Shown: positions 60,496 to 64,000 of the stretch, one piece after another
Layout: every line of letters starts with the position of its first letter
Numbering within the stretch: the stretch's first letter is position 1
DNA from: Burkholderia cepacia
Lineage (GTDB): Bacteria > Pseudomonadota > Gammaproteobacteria > Burkholderiales > Burkholderiaceae
Direction of reading: 5' to 3'
DNA: 64,000 bases
Assembly: GCF_001718835.1 (NCBI RefSeq)
Contig: NZ_CP013444.1
Location: forward strand, 372,001-436,000
Notes under the pieces: model-generated
Databases searched by the model: none
Told to the model about the DNA's origin: nothing
Seen by the model: only the letters and a program-made list of their open reading frames with translations
Translations under genes and position numbers: made by a program

Positions 60496-61515
60496 TTACC
60501 GGGCGACCCGGATCACGACCTTGCCGAAGTGCTGCCCCGACTGCAGGTACGCGTACGCCTGCGGTGCTTCGTCGAAGCCGAACACGCGATCGACCACCGG
60601 CTTGATCTTGCGCGCGTCGACGAGCCCGGCCACCGCATCGAGCATCGCGCGGCTGCCGACCATGATCCCCTGCAGCCGCCGGATCCCGCCGATCAGCGAC
60701 AGCAGCCCGAGTTCGGGGCCGCCGAAGCTGCTGAGGCCGCCGATCACCGATACGGTGCCGCCCATCTTCGTCGCGGCGACCGAGCGCGGCAGCGTATCCT
60801 TGCCGCCGACTTCGACGACCAGGTCCGCCCCCGCGCCGTCGGTGAGCCGCAGCACGTCGTGCTGCCATTCGGGCGCGGCGCGATAGTTGATGGTTGCGTC
60901 CGCACCGAGCGCGCGGGCACGTTCGAGCTTCGCGTCGCTCGACGACGTGACGATGGTGCGCAGCCCCGCGGCATGCGCGAGCTGCAGCGCGACGATCGAC
61001 ACACCGCCGGTGCCGAGCAGCACGACGGTGGCGCCCGGCCGCAGGCCGCCGTCGGCGAACAGCGCGTTCCAGGCGGTGATGCCCGCGCACGACAGCGTCG
61101 CCGCCTCGTCGTAGTCCAGATGCGCGGGAATCGCGACGAGCGCCGCTTCGTCGGACACGAAGTGTTCGGCCAGCACGCCGTCGAATTGCGCGCCGGGCGA
61201 CCCCGCGGTTTTCTGCGGCGTCGGCGGCCCGTCGATCCAGCGCGGGAAGTAGGTGTTGATCACGCGATCGCCGGGCTTGAAGCGCGTGACGTCGCGGCCG
61301 GTTTCGATGACTTCGCCGGCGCCGTCGGCAACCGGAATCAGCGCTTCCTTGCCGATGCCGAGATAGTCGCCGCGCGCGAACATCAGGTCGCGATAGTTCA
61401 GGCCGGCCGAGTGGATCTTCACGACGACGTCATTCGGGCCCACCGGACGGCGCGGTGCGTCGATGCGCTGCAAACCGGCGATGCCGGTGCCGGGTTTCAC
61501 TTGCCATGCGTGCAT
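60496..61515 (-). CDS. Zinc-free MDR alcohol dehydrogenase / quinone-oxidoreductase-like enzyme
   Basis: 339 residues. The MDR fold is clear: HSAGLNYRDLMFARGDYLGIGKEALIPVADGAGEVIETGRDVTRFKPGDRV, then ATLSCAGITAWNALFADGGLRPGATVVLLGTGGVSIVALQLA (NAD(P) binding). The catalytic-zinc cysteine (GxDxxG...C) is replaced by GLNYRD, and the structural-zinc cysteines are absent, so it is a zinc-independent, NADPH-linked reductase of the QOR type. It is divergent from a LysR gene at 61635, the probable regulator. Confidence 0.82.
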   Translation of the reverse strand: MHAWQVKPGTGIAGLQRIDAPRRPVGPNDVVVKIHSAGLNYRDLMFARGDYLGIGKEALIPVADGAGEVIETGRDVTRFKPGDRVINTYFPRWIDGPPTPQKTAGSPGAQFDGVLAEHFVSDEAALVAIPAHLDYDEAATLSCAGITAWNALFADGGLRPGATVVLLGTGGVSIVALQLAHAAGLRTIVTSSSDAKLERARALGADATINYRAAPEWQHDVLRLTDGAGADLVVEVGGKDTLPRSVAATKMGGTVSVIGGLSSFGGPELGLLSLIGGIRRLQGIMVGSRAMLDAVAGLVDARKIKPVVDRVFGFDEAPQAYAYLQSGQHFGKVVIRVAR

Positions 61516-61634
61516 GTCGACTCCTGTTCGTGGTTGACGGGCTCATGATAGTGTTGCCGGAGAGGATGCATTGGAGAGAGTTCGGCCACTGACTGTCGCC
61601 AAAATGGACACGAATCGATAAGGAGAGAAAGCGC

Positions 61635-62576
61635 ATGGACGATCGCCTGGGCGGCATCGCCGAGTTTGTCGACGTGGTGGATTCGGGCAGCTTCGCGGCG
61701 GCCGCGCTGCGGCTCGGCGTCACGCGTTCGGCGGTCGCGAAGGTCGTCGCGCGGCTCGAACGCCGTCTCGGCACCCGGCTCCTGCAGCGCACGACCCGCC
61801 AGCTCGGCCTGACCGACGAAGGGCTCGTCTATTACGAACAGTGCCGGCGGCTGCTCGCCGAACTCGGCGAGACGGAGGCCGCGCTCGACGCGGGACGCCG
61901 CGAGCCATCCGGGAGGCTGCGCGTCAGCGTGCCCGTGCTGTTCGGGCGGCAATGCGTGGCGCCCGTCATGCGGCGCCTCGTGGAGCGCCATCCGCGGCTC
62001 GAAATCGACGTGTCGTTCAGCGATCGCGTGGCCGACCTCGTCAACGACGGCTTCGACATCGCGGTGCGCGTCGGCCCGCTCGTCGACACGACCGCGCTCG
62101 TCTGCCGCCCGCTCGGCATGCAGCAGATGGGCATCTGCGCGTCGCCGGCCTATCTGGCGCAACACGGCCGGCCGGCGGGGCTCGACGAACTCGCGTCGCA
62201 CGTCGGCATCGCGTATTCGCGCGGCGGGCAGGTCGTGCCGTGGCGAATCGTCGGCGCGGACGGCGATGCGCGCGAGCTTCGCGTGAGCGCCCGCCTGCGC
62301 TTCGACGACCTGCTGGCGATCGCCGATGCGGCCGCCGCCGGCGCGGGCCTCGCGTGGCTGCCGTGCTGGCTGATGGCGCCTTACCTGCGCGACGGCCGGC
62401 TCTCGCTCGTGATGGACAGCAACAGCGTGTCGGGCGCCGAAGTGTTCGCGGTGCGGCCGGCATCGCGCCAGGTGCCGTCGAAGGTGCGTGTGGTCATCGA
62501 CGCGCTCGTCGACGAGATACCGCACATGCTCGCGCGGAGTTCGTCCGTCGACGGCGGGCACGGAGCGCATGGGTGA
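61635..62576 (+). CDS. LysR-family transcriptional regulator
   Basis: 313 residues. The HTH reads LGGIAEFVDVVDSGSFAAAALRLGVTRSAVAKVVARLERRLGTRLLQRTTRQLGLT, and the effector domain has GRLRVSVPVLFGRQCVAPVMRRLVERHPRLEIDVSFSDRVADLVNDGFDIAVRVGPL. It belongs with the DsdC/CrgA-like group by eye. It is divergent from the QOR-like gene with a 119-base interval. Confidence 0.87.
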   Translation: MDDRLGGIAEFVDVVDSGSFAAAALRLGVTRSAVAKVVARLERRLGTRLLQRTTRQLGLTDEGLVYYEQCRRLLAELGETEAALDAGRREPSGRLRVSVPVLFGRQCVAPVMRRLVERHPRLEIDVSFSDRVADLVNDGFDIAVRVGPLVDTTALVCRPLGMQQMGICASPAYLAQHGRPAGLDELASHVGIAYSRGGQVVPWRIVGADGDARELRVSARLRFDDLLAIADAAAAGAGLAWLPCWLMAPYLRDGRLSLVMDSNSVSGAEVFAVRPASRQVPSKVRVVIDALVDEIPHMLARSSSVDGGHGAHG

Positions 62577-62702
62577 CCGGGCCGCCGCAAGATCGCCATC
62601 GCCGGCGGGATTCCGGGCCCGCCCTGTCAGCATCGACAGGCTGACGACGCCGGGCGGCGGTGCGTATGATTGCGGGCTTTTGCTTCCCGAGAGGACATGC
62701 CC

Positions 62703-62786
62703 GTGAACAAGAAACTTCAGGTCGTCATCGTGTTTATCGTCGGCCTCGTCGCGATGAGCGTCGCCTATCATTTCATGCATTCCTGA
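62703..62786 (+). CDS. Very small single-span membrane protein
   Basis: 27 residues from GTG 62703 (VNKKLQVVIVFIVGLVAMSV ... YHFMHS), or 29 from ATG 62697. GAGAGG gives good spacing to the GTG and too little to the ATG. A basic start (NKK) is followed by a continuous hydrophobic span of about 18 residues and ends with His/Met. It lies alone between a LysR gene and the sulfatase. It is too short for family assignment; a true small membrane protein is supported by the ribosome site and composition. Confidence 0.5.
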   Translation: MNKKLQVVIVFIVGLVAMSVAYHFMHS

Positions 62787-62962
62787 GCATCGGCGCGTAC
62801 CGCCCGCGGCGGGCGCCGGTTGCGCTTCCCGCAATCCCGCCGATGCCCTCCGTGCGCGGTCGCGTCATATTCCGCCGCCCCGTTAGCATGTGACGAATCG
62901 GACTTTGGCCCCCGCTGCGGCAACGCTAAGATCGCCGATCCCGACGAACGAGCGATACCGCG

Positions 62963-64000
62963 ATGACCCAGCCCGCCGCGCCCCAGCCTGCTTCCCGCTT
63001 CCGCCTGATCTGCGCCGCGATGGCCGGCGCGTTGTCGCTCGCATCGTGCGGCGGCGACGTCGACAGTACGCCGCCGCAGGTGAACGCGGGCGCGTCGGCA
63101 AAACGCCCGAACATCCTGTACATCATGGCCGACGATCTCGGCTATTCCGACATCCATGCATTCGGCGGCGAGATCAACACGCCGAACCTCGATGCGCTCG
63201 TCGCGTCGGGCCGCATCCTGTCGAACCATCACACGGGCACCGTCTGCGCGATCACGCGCGCGATGCTGGTGTCCGGCACCGATCACCATCTGGTCGGCGA
63301 AGGCACGATGGGAGTGCCGACCGACGAACGGCGCGGGCTGCCCGGCTACGAGGGCTACCTGAACGACCGTGCACTGTCGTTCGCACAACTATTGAAGGAT
63401 GCCGGCTACCACACGTACATCGCGGGCAAGTGGCATATCGGCTCGGGGATCGTCGGCAGCGCGACGGGCAGCGGGCAGACGCCGGACCAGTGGGGCTTCG
63501 AGCGCAGCTACGTGCTGCTCGGCGGCGCGGCGACCAACCACTTCGCGCACGAGCCGGCCGGCTCGTCGAACTACACCGAAGACGGCCGTTACGTGCAGCC
63601 CGGCCAGCCCGGGCAGCCGGGCGGTGCGGGCGGCAGCCCGGCCGTGTTCTATTCGACCGATTTCTATACGCAGAAGCTGATCTCGTACATCGATTCGAAC
63701 CAGCGCGACGGCAAGCCGTTCTTCGCGTACGCGGCGTATACGTCGCCGCACTGGCCGCTCCAGGTGCCCGAACCATGGCTGCACAAGTATGCGGGCGTGT
63801 ACGACGCCGGCTACGACGCGATCCGCAACGCGCGGATCGCACGGCAGAAGGCGCTCGGGCTGATTCCCGCCGATTTCAAGCCGTTCGACGGCCTGCCTGA
63901 AACGACGGCCGCGTCGCCCGCGACCGCGAACAACGGTACGGCCAGCGCGAAATACATCAGCGCGGTGCATTCGGCCGCTGACGGCTACAGCGACTACGGC
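62963..64000 (+). CDS. Sulfatase lipoprotein (partial, runs off the window)
   Basis: 346 codons are visible. The N-terminus carries a lipoprotein signal with lipobox LASC (residues 27-30, ALSLASCGGD). RPNILYIMADDLGYSDIHAFGGEINTPNLDAL gives the sulfatase metal Asp-Asp, and AGKWHIGS the conserved Lys-x-His. The modification site, normally (C/S)x(P/A)xR, reads TVCAITRAML, so Cys and Arg are kept but the middle position is Ile. It would act on sulfate esters at the cell envelope if the Cys is converted to formylglycine. A long Gly/Pro-rich insert (PGQPGQPGGAGGSPA) follows the catalytic region. Confidence 0.85.
   Translation, partial: MTQPAAPQPASRFRLICAAMAGALSLASCGGDVDSTPPQVNAGASAKRPNILYIMADDLGYSDIHAFGGEINTPNLDALVASGRILSNHHTGTVCAITRAMLVSGTDHHLVGEGTMGVPTDERRGLPGYEGYLNDRALSFAQLLKDAGYHTYIAGKWHIGSGIVGSATGSGQTPDQWGFERSYVLLGGAATNHFAHEPAGSSNYTEDGRYVQPGQPGQPGGAGGSPAVFYSTDFYTQKLISYIDSNQRDGKPFFAYAAYTSPHWPLQVPEPWLHKYAGVYDAGYDAIRNARIARQKALGLIPADFKPFDGLPETTAASPATANNGTASAKYISAVHSAADGYSDYG

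Noticed and set aside
1..64000. tRNA, rRNA or CRISPR loci
   Set aside because: No cloverleaf-like segments, rRNA-like blocks or regularly spaced short repeats were recognised on reading; a tRNAscan or CRISPR search was not possible here.

Overview
This is a high-GC window whose gene content and codon style point to Burkholderia, most likely the B. cepacia complex and a secondary chromosome. The evidence is the density of LysR regulators divergent from oxidoreductases, an extra groESL and an extra cysS, the DUF4148, PAAR/VgrG and hglS families, and frequent GTG/TTG starts. This assignment rests on protein character and not on a database match.

Layout. 0-8.3 kb is metabolic: a truncated LacI regulator and uronate dehydrogenase sharing a perfect palindromic operator, a serine hydrolase, a LysR/SDR divergent pair, a cysteinyl-tRNA synthetase behind a leader with a terminator-like hairpin, an NTF2-like protein, an SDR remnant and a GapN-type aldehyde dehydrogenase. 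8.8-16.6 kb is a lower-GC type VI secretion island. It holds an evolved VgrG whose C-terminus carries a zinc-metallopeptidase motif, a signal-peptide protein that may be its immunity protein, a PAAR spike tip, two membrane proteins and a small exported protein. A 45-bp imperfect direct repeat derived from the 3' end of fic flanks the island. A class II Fic protein with a frameshifted partner gene follows.

18-30.7 kb holds an ankyrin protein, an OB-fold protein, and a LysR gene divergent from hglS-ydiJ, which together should convert 2-oxoadipate through D-2-hydroxyglutarate to 2-oxoglutarate (lysine catabolism). A J-domain protein, a branched-chain-amino-acid-type binding protein with an FAD amine oxidoreductase, and small genes follow. 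31-36 kb is an accessory island: a PIN-like protein, a DUF1493/STM2901 gene pair, an IS30 element and a SymE-like toxin. It lies between a decayed partial copy (32.3-32.7 kb) and the intact copy (35.9-37.2 kb) of a PLP aminotransferase gene.

37-43 kb carries a PNPOx protein, a LysR/SDR pair, two exported alpha/beta hydrolases and a cytochrome P460. Directly behind the P460 terminator lies an apparent ORF-less group IIC intron, split between domains V and VI by an IS1111-type (IS110 family) element. 45-51 kb has DUF4148, a hydrolase, and a TauD-like dioxygenase with a sulfonate/nitrate-type ABC transporter. 51-57 kb has acnB, a YefM/YoeB toxin-antitoxin pair and a CIRCE-controlled groES-groEL. 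The end carries a LysR/M20 amidohydrolase/amino-acid binding protein group, a quinone-oxidoreductase-like enzyme divergent from a LysR gene, a 27-residue membrane peptide and a truncated sulfatase lipoprotein.

No tRNA, rRNA or CRISPR array was seen. Start codons were chosen from Shine-Dalgarno spacing and family N-termini, so several differ from the longest possible ORF.
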